Assembly: GCA_009936995.1 (NCBI GenBank)
Contig: JAACDH010000629.1
Coordinates: forward strand, 1-38,605
Reading direction: 5' to 3'
Source: Rhodobacterales bacterium
Lineage (GTDB): Bacteria; Myxococcota_A; UBA796; GCA-2862545
Length of the DNA: 38,605 nucleotides
This document shows positions 18,958-27,413 of this stretch, piece after piece. The position numbers were made by a program, and so were the translations under genes. The notes under the pieces were generated by a model, which was not told the DNA's origin, ran no database searches, and saw nothing but the letters and a program-made list of their open reading frames with translations. Numbering within the stretch: the stretch's first letter is position 1; each line of letters begins with the position of its first letter.

Positions 18958-20087
18958 TTCGCTTCGAGGGGCTCGGCGGCTTCCATGGCGTCTTCGCTGA
19001 GCGTGCCCTGTTGGCTTGGCGCTGCGTTTTTTTGGCCGAAGGTATCGGGTTGGATTCCGCCGGTAACCTTGACCGTGAGGTTGAGGACCATCTGCTCGCC
19101 GTGTAGGCGGGTGTCGTTGGACCGTTGCTCGAGGGTGCCGATTTTCTCGAGTTCTTTAAGCAAGTCGGAGGTTTTTTCGGCGGGCAGGTTGACCAACAGC
19201 TGGGTGATGAACGCGTTGAACTCGGCCATCGAGACCAGCGAACCGTCGGAGTTCTGCAGTTCGCCCCCGTGGGCGCCGACAAGCCGCCGAATGGCGAGGA
19301 GGTCGGCGGGATCGTCGACGTAGAGGGTGTACGCCACCCCCGAGCCCACCAGTTGGGTGGGAATCTGCTTCTCTTGGGCCTCTTGTGCGGGCGCTTCTTC
19401 CATGCCGCCCGTATTGTCGATGGCCGTATTCTCGGGCCCAAACTCGGCGGTGTTTGCGGTATTCCCGGTGTTATCAGACTGTTCGGCGCCGCCTTTGGCG
19501 CCCAGGTCGACCTTCTTGTTGGTCTTGACAGACTTACCGGTGCGGCTGACGTAAGGGGCGGCGCCCTTCATGGTGGAGCCATCGGGCTCGTCGAGTGCAG
19601 CGACGCCATCGGTGAGATTGGCGTCGGCCTCGCCATTGACGAGCGCAGGCTTGGCCTTCTCTGAGGTGGTGTCTTCGACGGGAGCGGCGGCTGCGACCTC
19701 GGCGTCTACCTGATCGGGGATGCTGGCTAGGTCGGCGTCGTTGGGGGTTGGGGGCAAACTAGCCGGAAGAGCGACCCACAGCACCGTGGCGGCCGCGAGC
19801 GCCAAGACCATACCTTCGATGGGCACTCCGAAGGGGCGTCGCCACCAGGGAGCGGCCTGTGGCTGGGGCATTTGGGCCACTTTAGCCAGCACAGCGTCTT
19901 TGAATCCCTCGGGGGCGCGGACCGGGCCGTGGGCGCGAAGCAGCTGGGCAACCCGAGCGAGCTTGGCGAGCTCCTCCCGTAGGTCGGGATCATTCGCCAA
20001 CGCGACTTCGACCTCAGACACCTCGGCCTCATCGAGCTCACCGTCGAGGTAGGCTGAGAGCTGGTCATTGGCTTGGACGTGCTGCAT
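18954..20087 (-). CDS. Anti-sigma factor with periplasmic domain
   Basis: A 377-residue single-pass membrane protein. The N-terminal cytoplasmic part (SAYLDGELDEAEVSEVEVAL, ELAKLARVAQLLRAHG) matches anti-sigma factors of the zinc-finger/FecR-like class, although the HxxxCxxC zinc site is absent. A membrane helix lies at about 92-112. The outer part has an Ala/Asp-rich linker with many Asn-Thr repeats (about 195-230) and then a folded segment (YTLYVDDPADLLAIRRLVGA, LLVNLPAEKTSDLLKELEKI) that resembles the DUF4349-type sensor fold. It starts four bases after the ECF sigma stop, so the pair is translationally linked and it presumably holds that sigma inactive until an envelope signal arrives. 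Confidence 0.85.
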   Translation of the reverse strand: MQHVQANDQLSAYLDGELDEAEVSEVEVALANDPDLREELAKLARVAQLLRAHGPVRAPEGFKDAVLAKVAQMPQPQAAPWWRRPFGVPIEGMVLALAAATVLWVALPASLPPTPNDADLASIPDQVDAEVAAAAPVEDTTSEKAKPALVNGEADANLTDGVAALDEPDGSTMKGAAPYVSRTGKSVKTNKKVDLGAKGGAEQSDNTGNTANTAEFGPENTAIDNTGGMEEAPAQEAQEKQIPTQLVGSGVAYTLYVDDPADLLAIRRLVGAHGGELQNSDGSLVSMAEFNAFITQLLVNLPAEKTSDLLKELEKIGTLEQRSNDTRLHGEQMVLNLTVKVTGGIQPDTFGQKNAAPSQQGTLSEDAMEAAEPLEAN

Positions 20088-20091
20088 GGGT

Positions 20092-20709
20092 TTAGTAGAG
20101 GTCTTCTTGGCTGATTTTTTCGGAGAGAATGGACGCCATGGTGGATCTGGCGCGGTGTAGTCTGCTCTTCACTGTACCTCGGGCAAGACCCAGAATCTCG
20201 GCGATCTCTTCGTACGACAAATCTTGGACATCGCGGAGCACGATAATGCGTCGTTGCTCGGGGTCGAGGCGCTGAAGTGCTTGTTGGACCAAGCTGGCCG
20301 CTTCAGCCTGATGCGTTGTGGCATCGGTTCCGGGTTGGTGGGCCGCAAGTTGACGTTTGGGGGCATCTTCGCCGCGCCGGGTACCCTCTAGTGGTTCGTG
20401 GCGGTCGGTGTGTCGGCGTTTGCGGTACAATTTTCGATTCTTACAGTGGTTGATGACGACCCGGTAGATCCAGGTACTCAGGCGTGCGTCTCCCCGAAAG
20501 TTGTGCAGCGATTTGTAGAGGGCCAAGAACACGTCTTGGGAGACCTCTTCCGCGATTTGCCGATCGCCCATCCACCGAAAGCTCTGGGTAAAAACACGGT
20601 CCTGGTACCGCTCCACGATACTCGCGAAGGCGGCCTGGTCTCCTTGCTTGAACCTTCTGACGAGTTCGGCGTCCAGGTAATGAACGGCCATTGCCAGCAG
20701 TATCAACAT
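20092..20709 (-). CDS. ECF-type RNA polymerase sigma factor
   Basis: A roughly 205-residue sigma-70 family group IV protein. Region 2 is seen in FKQGDQAAFASIVERYQDRV, the core-binding segment EEVSQDVFLALYKSLHNF and RLSTWIYRVVINHCKNRKLY. Region 4 is LDPEQRRIIVLRDVQDLSYEEIAEIL with the helix-turn-helix GLARGTVKSRLHRAR. Start uncertain: in-frame ATGs at 20745, 20709 and 20691 all lack a clear ribosome site; 20709 is used as a compromise. Directly followed by its probable anti-sigma factor. Which genes it controls cannot be told here. Confidence 0.93.
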   Translation of the reverse strand: MLILLAMAVHYLDAELVRRFKQGDQAAFASIVERYQDRVFTQSFRWMGDRQIAEEVSQDVFLALYKSLHNFRGDARLSTWIYRVVINHCKNRKLYRKRRHTDRHEPLEGTRRGEDAPKRQLAAHQPGTDATTHQAEAASLVQQALQRLDPEQRRIIVLRDVQDLSYEEIAEILGLARGTVKSRLHRARSTMASILSEKISQEDLY

Positions 20710-20817
20710 CCTGGGAAACAGCTCCCTTGTTCCTTCAGACCCCATCGGGCTGAATCGGTTCCCGGGAGTCTACACAATCCCGCGATTTTGCGGGCTGTGG
20801 TGCCGGAACCGATGGGA

Positions 20818-21228
20818 CTAATCGTCGTCAGTGCGACGGTTCATGCGGACCTTTCGCCCGGTTTTTACGCTGACCATGATGTCTTCCATGGAAATGCGGT
20901 TGAAGGGGAAGATGGTCTTGCGAACCTTGGCGCCGCGGAAGGTGCAGCCCTCGATGTTGGCAAAATCTAGATCTGCCTCTTCGAGATTGCATTTATCGAA
21001 GCACGCGTCTTTGCAGTCGGCATGCCACAGCGATGACGCGGTGAGGTCGGTGCCGCGGAACGATGCGCGGGACAAGTTGGCCTCTGCCAGCTTACTGCGA
21101 GCGAGATCGGCACCGTCGAAGCAAACACCAGACAGGTCTACACCACGTAAATCGGTATCGGCGAGGGACTCGCCGCGATTGATGTGGTCTACAACTTGTT
21201 TTTTGGTGAGGGGTCGGGGAGAGCCCAT
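20818..21228 (-). CDS. Pentapeptide-repeat protein
   Basis: A 136-residue protein with consecutive A(D/N)LxX-type repeats between about residues 20 and 105: ADTDLRGVDLSGVCFDGADL, ARSKLAEANLSRASFRGTDL and on through NLEEADLDFANIEGCTFRGA. It should fold as a short right-handed quadrilateral beta-helix of about four coils, then a basic tail. Such proteins range from gyrase protectors to scaffold modules, and the short length gives no clue. Its first 40 bases overlap the 3' end of the ATP-grasp gene in a different frame, indicating translational coupling. Confidence 0.88.
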   Translation of the reverse strand: MGSPRPLTKKQVVDHINRGESLADTDLRGVDLSGVCFDGADLARSKLAEANLSRASFRGTDLTASSLWHADCKDACFDKCNLEEADLDFANIEGCTFRGAKVRKTIFPFNRISMEDIMVSVKTGRKVRMNRRTDDD

Positions 21229-22187
21229 GGTGTCCTCTGAACCTCGATCGGCTTGGTAAGTCGGTCGAGTATGATGTCGGAGAGTTGAGTTCCGTGTAGT
21301 CGGTCAGCGTGGTAGGTGCCGCCCGGATTGAGGGCATTTACCTCGATAATCTGTGCGCCGATAACGTCGAGTCCAGCCAGGCGGATGCCCAGTTTCAGGA
21401 GCGCGGGGGTGAGCTTGGCCACTGCCTTGTGTTCGAGGTCGGTGACCTCGGTGGGCAGGGGATCGGCGCCGCGCTTCAGGTTGTGCCTGAACTCTCCAGG
21501 CGCACGCTTTCGCAGGTAGCCTCCGATGACCTGTCCGTCCAGCCAGAGAAGTCGCTTCTCTCCGTCGTCGGCGGCTGGCAGATACGCCTGAACCACGACG
21601 TAGCCAGCATTTACGCCCCTCGCGATGTCGAATGCAGTATCTAGCCCCGCGTCATCTTCGTGTTGGACGAGGGATACCGCGTAGCCTCCACTGCCTCGGG
21701 CGGGCTTGATCACAACGCCGTGGGATTGCTCGGCGGCGAAGAGATGGGCGGTGGCACGGCTGCGGGTGACCAGGGTGGCGGGGGTGGGCACGTCCCGTAG
21801 AGATCCGAGCCAGCCTTTGTGCGAGACCTGCATCAGGCCAGCGGGGTTGTTCACCACATTCACGCCGCGCCCCGACGCCATCTGGGCGAAGCTCATGACG
21901 TCGCGATCCCAAGGTGCCGTACGCAGCATCAACAGGTCGAGGGCGTCGACGTTTACAAAGCGCCGGTCGGCCATTCGGTGGGCCAGTATGCTGGCGATCT
22001 CGTCGGCTGAACCGTAGGTGTCGATGGCGTGGGCGCGAGCGACCATTTTACCGGATTCGATCTGCCAGTCCCACGGTTCGATGAGTCGAACGCTCCACCC
22101 ACGACGCAGCGCAGCCTGGACCAAGGCGATGGTGGTCCAGGAGGCGTTCATGGCGCTTGCGCGTCCGATGGCCATTCCGATTCGCAT
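21189..22187 (-). CDS. ATP-grasp ligase resembling glutathione synthetase
   Basis: A 332-residue enzyme with the three parts of a prokaryotic GshB/RimK-like ATP-grasp protein. The N-terminal domain includes LLMLRTAPWDRDVMSFAQMA and a VVNNPAGL loop as in GshB. The ATP-binding region has VVIKPARGSGGYAV, then GEKRLLWLDGQVIGGYLRKR with APGEFRHNLKRGA. The metal-binding end is IIEVNALNPGGTYHAD, slightly altered from the usual E-V-N-x-x-S-P. It should join a carboxylate to an amine, glutathione synthesis being the best-known case, but no gshA is nearby, so the substrate is open. It is divergent from gpsA by 53 bases and coupled to the pentapeptide gene. Confidence 0.85.
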   Translation of the reverse strand: MRIGMAIGRASAMNASWTTIALVQAALRRGWSVRLIEPWDWQIESGKMVARAHAIDTYGSADEIASILAHRMADRRFVNVDALDLLMLRTAPWDRDVMSFAQMASGRGVNVVNNPAGLMQVSHKGWLGSLRDVPTPATLVTRSRATAHLFAAEQSHGVVIKPARGSGGYAVSLVQHEDDAGLDTAFDIARGVNAGYVVVQAYLPAADDGEKRLLWLDGQVIGGYLRKRAPGEFRHNLKRGADPLPTEVTDLEHKAVAKLTPALLKLGIRLAGLDVIGAQIIEVNALNPGGTYHADRLHGTQLSDIILDRLTKPIEVQRTPWALPDPSPKNKL

Positions 22188-22240
22188 CGCTGACTGCTAA
22201 CCCGCTGGACTCGTCGTAGGATGCGGCGACGGAGGTTCAA

Positions 22241-23239
22241 ATGCGCTGCACGGTTTTGGGAGCGGGCTCTTGGGGGACGGCGCTGGCGATTCAATTGGCT
22301 CGGCTCGGTCACGACACGCAGATATGGGATCGCAACCCGTACCGTTGTACTCAAATGAATGAGGATCGGAAAAACCCCCGATATCTCAAGGAAGAGTCCC
22401 TTCCAGCCGGACTGACTGCCGTGTCCGATCTCACCGCCGCCATCGACCATTGCGAGCTGCTGGTGCCTGTGGTGCCCAGTCACGCGCTGCGTCAGGTGTT
22501 GGTGGCGGGTGCCGATGCGGTGCGGGCCGATCATGTGATCTGCTCCGCGACAAAAGGCATCGAAGACGACACGCTGATGAATATGCACGAGGTTTTGGTC
22601 GACGTGCTGGGCGCCCCAGATCGCACCTCGTTGATCTATGGACCGTCCTTTGCCAAAGAAGTTGCTCGGGATTTACCCACAGCAGTTGTGGTCGCTGGCC
22701 CAGACGAGGCCAGCCGCATCGCCGCCGAGGCGTTCCACGGCAGTCATTTCCGCTGTTACCACACCGACGACATTACCGGCGTTTGCATTGGCGGATCTCT
22801 GAAGAACGTGATGGCGATCGCCTGCGGCGTGTCCGATGGCGTGGGCTTGGGCGCCAACGCGCGGGCGGCGTTGATCACTCGTGGACTCGCCGAGATCACT
22901 CGATTGGCGGTGACGATGGGGGCCAACCCGCTCACGATGATGGGCTTGGCGGGTATGGGCGACTTGGTGCTCACTTGTACGGGCAACCTGTCGCGAAACC
23001 GACGGGTCGGCTTGGCGTTGGGCGAGGGCCGCACCCTCGCCGACATCCTCGAAGAGCTGGGCGAAGTGGCCGAGGGTGTCACCACGGCAAGCTCTGCGTG
23101 GAAGCTGGCCCGCAAGGTTGGCGTCGAGATGCCGATCACCGACCAAATCCACGCGCTGCTCTACGAAAATCTGCCGGTGAACGACGCGATGGGCGCGCTG
23201 ATGGGCCGGGATCGGCGCGCGGAACGCGACGACGACTAG
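22241..23239 (+). CDS. gpsA: Glycerol-3-phosphate dehydrogenase [NAD(P)+]
   Basis: A 332-residue cytoplasmic enzyme reducing dihydroxyacetone phosphate to sn-glycerol-3-phosphate for phospholipid synthesis. The Rossmann motif GAGSWGTAL is at residues 7-15, followed by VPVVPSHALRQVL, ICSATKGIEDDTL, YGPSFAKEVARDLPTAVVV, GGSLKNVMAIACGVSDGVGLG with the catalytic Lys, and the C-terminal GLAGMGDLVLTCTGNLSRNR. ATG 22241 has a GGAGG ribosome site. Complete and normal length. Confidence 0.97.
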   Translation: MRCTVLGAGSWGTALAIQLARLGHDTQIWDRNPYRCTQMNEDRKNPRYLKEESLPAGLTAVSDLTAAIDHCELLVPVVPSHALRQVLVAGADAVRADHVICSATKGIEDDTLMNMHEVLVDVLGAPDRTSLIYGPSFAKEVARDLPTAVVVAGPDEASRIAAEAFHGSHFRCYHTDDITGVCIGGSLKNVMAIACGVSDGVGLGANARAALITRGLAEITRLAVTMGANPLTMMGLAGMGDLVLTCTGNLSRNRRVGLALGEGRTLADILEELGEVAEGVTTASSAWKLARKVGVEMPITDQIHALLYENLPVNDAMGALMGRDRRAERDDD

Positions 23240-23370
23240 GGCGGGCGCCTCGGGATCGCGCAGGGCCTTAAGCGCGCCCGGGTGGCCTCACGGGTAGGGA
23301 CGCTACGATTTTCTCACCAGGGCGCCTCCGGGAATGGTGGCTGTGCCAGGTTATCGGTTATGGCGCGAAC

Positions 23371-23628
23371 ATGGCAGATCCAACCGACAAATGGGAAGAC
23401 AACGTAGGCGGCGAGGCCGACGTCGAAGGTTCCCGGCACGTGTTCTACGTCGACCGCGAGTGCATCTTGTGTTCGGTGTGTTCCGACCACGCGCCGGCCA
23501 ACTTTCGCATGTCGGACGACGAAGACCACGACATCTGCTTCCAGCAGCCCCGCACTGCTGCGGAGCTGTCGGATTGCCGGTCGGCGATGGCGAACTGCCC
23601 GGTCGAGGCCATCGGCGACGACGGCTAG
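23371..23628 (+). CDS. Small ferredoxin, single 4Fe-4S cluster
   Basis: An 85-residue acidic protein with CILCSVCSDHAPANF (Cys31, Cys34, Cys37) and a distant CPVEAI (Cys76), the pattern of monocluster ferredoxins carrying one [4Fe-4S] (or [3Fe-4S]) centre. Two further cysteines (56 and 69) are not in ligand positions. The N-terminal extension of about 25 residues is polar. No clear ribosome site lies before ATG 23371. The stop codon abuts that of the convergent lipoprotein gene with no base between them. The partner enzyme is unknown. Confidence 0.88.
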   Translation: MADPTDKWEDNVGGEADVEGSRHVFYVDRECILCSVCSDHAPANFRMSDDEDHDICFQQPRTAAELSDCRSAMANCPVEAIGDDG

Positions 23629-24429
23629 CTACTCAATTAGCGCGCTCACGTCGGTGCCCACTTCGACCAACGCCGAGCCAAAGGCTAACAGGTCTTCGGT
23701 GGAGGTGAACGCAAAGGCGCACTCTTTCGCGCCATCGGCGTCGCCGGAGAGCACAGCTTCAAGATTGGCTAAGTCGAGGGAGCGCAGGCACTCGCGGGCA
23801 CCTTGGCGTCCGGCGTTGGCGTCTTCGATGCTGGCCTCTGGGGCGTAGAGGTCGTTGCTGATGCAGCTGGACGTCTGGAAGTCGAGCTTGCTGATGCAGT
23901 GGTCGGTGATCGTACCGAGCTCGTCGGTGACGGACTGGGGAATGGTGCCAAAGTCGGCCACCAGCTTTTCGTCCATGAGTACGCAGAAGTTGTTGGTGAA
24001 CCGAGTGCACAACCCTTCGCCGGACTCGGTGACCGAGTCTTGGGCGGCCTTGTACACCTCTTGGACCTTGCTGCCGGTGGCCGCACAGGCGGTGGGCGCG
24101 GTGGCGATCTTCAGGTCGTCGATGCGACCGGTCATGTCGTCGCAGGTGCCGGCGTCAGCCAGGTCGTTGATGGCGGTATTGCACTTCTCGACGGCCTCGC
24201 GGGCGATGGGGTTTAGCGAGCCATCTTCGGCGTTTGCACAGGTGGGGTCGGCAGCTTGGGTGCCTGCCAGGCACTCGGCTTCGAGGGTGGTGGCGTCGAC
24301 CGGACGGTCGGTCTCGGCACAGGTAATGGCGTGGTCGCACACAGTCTCGCAGTAGGAAGGTAGGGGCTCACCCTCGCCTCCGCAGGCGATGAGAAAGGGC
24401 AGCAACACGAGGGCACGTTTGAACAGCAT
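23629..24429 (-). CDS. Cysteine-rich lipoprotein, unknown function
   Basis: A 266-residue exported protein. ATG 24429 was preferred over 24444 because of the GGAGG ribosome site; it opens signal peptide MLFKRALVLLPFLIAC (Cys16). The mature part has many spaced cysteines (SYCETVCDHAITCAET, DPTCAN, EKCNTA, GTCDDM and others), so several disulfides are likely. A helical Cys-rich architecture of this kind is common among Myxococcota lipoproteins, but I recognise no domain name. Confidence 0.8.
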   Translation of the reverse strand: MLFKRALVLLPFLIACGGEGEPLPSYCETVCDHAITCAETDRPVDATTLEAECLAGTQAADPTCANAEDGSLNPIAREAVEKCNTAINDLADAGTCDDMTGRIDDLKIATAPTACAATGSKVQEVYKAAQDSVTESGEGLCTRFTNNFCVLMDEKLVADFGTIPQSVTDELGTITDHCISKLDFQTSSCISNDLYAPEASIEDANAGRQGARECLRSLDLANLEAVLSGDADGAKECAFAFTSTEDLLAFGSALVEVGTDVSALIE

Positions 24430-24500
24430 GGGTTTCCTCCGCAATGAGTCTACCGCTGATTGGCGGCTTTGGGAACTCCTAGACGTAGGATGCTGGCTTC

Positions 24501-27179
24501 CTATTCAGATTCGGCCTCGAAACCCTCGATGCCATCTGTGGTGGCCAGCTCGGTGAGATAGCTACGGACGCTCTCTCCGTGCGATTCGCGACCGGCTTTG
24601 CACAGCTTGAGGCTCTCGGTTCCCTCGGCGATGGCGCGTTCGGTGCCGGGTACTGCGCGGGACTCGTCGCTGAAGAAGGCCACACCCCGCGCCCAGATCT
24701 CCTCGTCGCAGTCGGCGCTCGCCATGCTGACCAAGTACGAGCGGAACTGGGGCGGCAGCTTTTCGGCGAGGGCCTCGTAGTGCTCCATGGTCCACTCCAG
24801 GGCGCGCTCGGGCTGGTCTTCGTCTTCGAGTGCGTTGAGTAGCGCGAAGCTGTCGCGCATGGGCACGTCGTTTTTGAGGGCCAAGGTGAGGGCGCGCTCG
24901 CGGGCCTCGTCACCGGGCACGTTTCCGGCGGCCGACAGGTATAGGTTGCGTAGCTTGGGGTCTTGGGTGTCGCCGGCGCGCTTGAGCAGCTCGGTCTGGA
25001 ACTCGAAGTCGGCGTGCTTGGCCCGGGTAGACAAGGCGAAGCCCGAGGACTCCGGCGCGACGGAGGTGGGGTCGGAAAGGAAATCCTCGGCCAAAGCTTG
25101 GGCGTGTTCGAGGACGTCTGCGTCTTCGGCCTCCTCGGCGAGGTGGCGCAGCAGTCGAGCGCGCAGACGGGGGACGTCGGCGCTTTCGTCGTCATGCGGT
25201 GTGATTCCGATGGCATCGAGCCAGGGCCGCTCGAGCTTTGAGACGTAGTGGGCGTAGGCCGGCTTGAGGGGGGCGTCGACCATATCGGAGGCGAATCCAA
25301 TGGCGTCGAGGACCTCGTTGATCACCTGCACATCGGTCTCGGAGGAGAAGCGTTCGAGGTGCTGAAGCAAGGTGCCGCCATCGAGGACGCCGGCGTACAT
25401 TAGGAGCTGGAGATTGCCTACCAGGGCCACGCGCTCTTGGGTGGTGAGGGCTTCGGGTGAGGCTTCGATGAGTGCGGCGAGCGGGGCCTCGGCGAGCGTC
25501 CAGGCCAGGTAGCCCACGGCGTCGGCAGCGGGGAGGAGCCACTTGAGCTCGCCCTTGACGGGGAGCTTGGCGTCGCCCTTTTGGCCATCGAGGAGGACGA
25601 CTTGGGTGTGGACGCCGTCGTCGTCGGCCCACTTTACGGCCAAAGGGATGGTCCAGAACTGCGTGGTCTTGGCGTCGGCGCCTTCTAAGAGGAAGCGCTC
25701 TTGGGTGAGGGTGAGGACGCCGTTTTCGCCGATAGTGATGTGGACCAGCGGTCCGCCAGGCGCATCGAGCCACGGCTTGAGCATGGTCTCGATGTCTTCG
25801 CCGGACGATTTGGACAGGGCGGCGAACAGGTCTTCGGCCGTGGCATTTTGGTCGGCGTGTTCTTTGATGTAGGCGCGGATCCCATCTTGGAAGGCCGTCT
25901 TGCCGATCCACCGCTCGACCATGGTGAGCAGCGCTTGGCCCTGGGGATAAGCCAGGAAGTTGGCGGTCTGGAAGATGTTGTTGGGGTCCACCTCGGTGCG
26001 CACGGGGCGCATGGTGGCCCGCCCGTCGGAGAGCAGCGCACCTTGGGCTTTGCGCGACGCTCGGAGTGCGTGACCCTCGTCTGGGTACAGTTCGTTGGCG
26101 ATGTGTTGACCCATCCAGGTGGCGAAAGACTCGTTGAGCCAGAAGTCGTCCCACCACTCGAGGGTGACCAGGTCGCCGAACCACATGTGGGCGACCTCGT
26201 GGGCGATGACTTCGCTGGCACGGGCCATATCTCGCTGGGAAGATCGCTCTGGATCGATGAGCAGTGCGTCGGTGAGGACGATGAGTCCGGGGTTCTCCAT
26301 GCCGCCGAATGCGAAGTCGGGCACCGCGAGGACGTCGAGCTTATGGTACGGATACTGCAGCTCAAACCAGTCTTCTGCATTGTCGAGCGACGGTGCGATT
26401 CGCTCGGCTAGGGCGCCCGCGTACTTTGCTCGACCTTCGACGGTCCACAGGTGTCCGGGAACCGAGAGCCCGGGGACATCGACCGAGGTGTAGGGTCCGA
26501 CGGCCATCGCCATCGCATAGGTGGGAATGCGGCGGGTCATTCGGAAACTGTGGGTGGTCCAGCCATCTTCGGTCTCGGCGTTGAGGACGTCGGCGTTTCC
26601 GAGGACCTTCAGACCCTCGGGCGCTTCGACCTCTAAGACGAGCTGCACCTTCTGATTGGGGAGGTCGATGCAGGGAAAGGCCTCGCGGGCGTCGTCGGCC
26701 TCGAACTGAGTGACGAGGTACGGCGTGCCCTCGTGCTCAAACTTGTAGAGCCCATAGGGTTGGGTATTGAAGTCGTTCTTAAAGGTGATGTTGACGGTGA
26801 CCCAGCTTGGACGTGCGTACAGCGGTTCTCCGCGAGCAGCGGCTTTTTTCCGCGGTAGCATGGCGCCCTCAACCTTGATGCCGCCTTTGGCCGGGCGGAC
26901 GGCGATGGTCTCGTCGCCGAGATCTTCCCAGACAGCGTTCCAGGTGCGATCTCCGCGGGAGAAGGACACCGAGAGGATGTCCATGTCGGCCGCGTGCAAG
27001 ATGACCTCTTCGATGGTGGTGGAGTGGAAGAGCATGACCCGGGACTCGCCGGTGTAGCTGTCTGCGGCCGGGTCCAATTTGAGCGACACGTACTGGCGGC
27101 GAGGCTCGACCACGCCGTACTCTTCTTGGGCGGTACCGGCGTGGGCGTATAGGGACAGGGACAGCAGGACGAGGGACAT
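24501..27179 (-). CDS. Secreted M1-family zinc aminopeptidase
   Basis: An 892-residue aminopeptidase that removes N-terminal residues from peptides. ATG 27179 was chosen: it has a GGAG site seven bases upstream and starts signal peptide MSLVLLSLSLYAHAGTAQ; a start at 27236 has no ribosome site and would bury it. The exopeptidase motif is GGMEN (292-296). The zinc site is HEVAH (327-331) with Glu350 in WLNESFATWMG, 18 residues on, exactly as in the family. The architecture is the N-terminal beta domain, catalytic domain, small beta domain and a long helical ERAP1-like C-terminus (about 530-892). Its export suggests nutrient peptide degradation, in keeping with a predatory or scavenging lifestyle, which is an inference. 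Confidence 0.95.
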   Translation of the reverse strand: MSLVLLSLSLYAHAGTAQEEYGVVEPRRQYVSLKLDPAADSYTGESRVMLFHSTTIEEVILHAADMDILSVSFSRGDRTWNAVWEDLGDETIAVRPAKGGIKVEGAMLPRKKAAARGEPLYARPSWVTVNITFKNDFNTQPYGLYKFEHEGTPYLVTQFEADDAREAFPCIDLPNQKVQLVLEVEAPEGLKVLGNADVLNAETEDGWTTHSFRMTRRIPTYAMAMAVGPYTSVDVPGLSVPGHLWTVEGRAKYAGALAERIAPSLDNAEDWFELQYPYHKLDVLAVPDFAFGGMENPGLIVLTDALLIDPERSSQRDMARASEVIAHEVAHMWFGDLVTLEWWDDFWLNESFATWMGQHIANELYPDEGHALRASRKAQGALLSDGRATMRPVRTEVDPNNIFQTANFLAYPQGQALLTMVERWIGKTAFQDGIRAYIKEHADQNATAEDLFAALSKSSGEDIETMLKPWLDAPGGPLVHITIGENGVLTLTQERFLLEGADAKTTQFWTIPLAVKWADDDGVHTQVVLLDGQKGDAKLPVKGELKWLLPAADAVGYLAWTLAEAPLAALIEASPEALTTQERVALVGNLQLLMYAGVLDGGTLLQHLERFSSETDVQVINEVLDAIGFASDMVDAPLKPAYAHYVSKLERPWLDAIGITPHDDESADVPRLRARLLRHLAEEAEDADVLEHAQALAEDFLSDPTSVAPESSGFALSTRAKHADFEFQTELLKRAGDTQDPKLRNLYLSAAGNVPGDEARERALTLALKNDVPMRDSFALLNALEDEDQPERALEWTMEHYEALAEKLPPQFRSYLVSMASADCDEEIWARGVAFFSDESRAVPGTERAIAEGTESLKLCKAGRESHGESVRSYLTELATTDGIEGFEAESE

Positions 27180-27413
27180 GGACACTCCGTAGCGGGACTT
27201 CCTAACGCGTCGGGTACGTGTGATCTGGACCCCCATGTGTTTGCATCAGCGATGCCATTTTTCTATCGTCCCGCGGTCCTGGGTGGAGAGGACACATTCA
27301 TGTAGTGAACGAAAAGTTTTGTAAAAGCCTAGTTATGGGATGAGCACCTAGAGCTGCCCGGGCGGTTCGTGGTAGGTAGGTTAGCTCCAAACTACACTTT
27401 CTCAGGAGACGTA

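Noticed and set aside
23244-23285. Inverted GGGCGC/GCGCCC arms after gpsA as a terminator
   Set aside because: The loop is about 25 bases and no T-run follows; pairing of this size is expected by chance at this GC.
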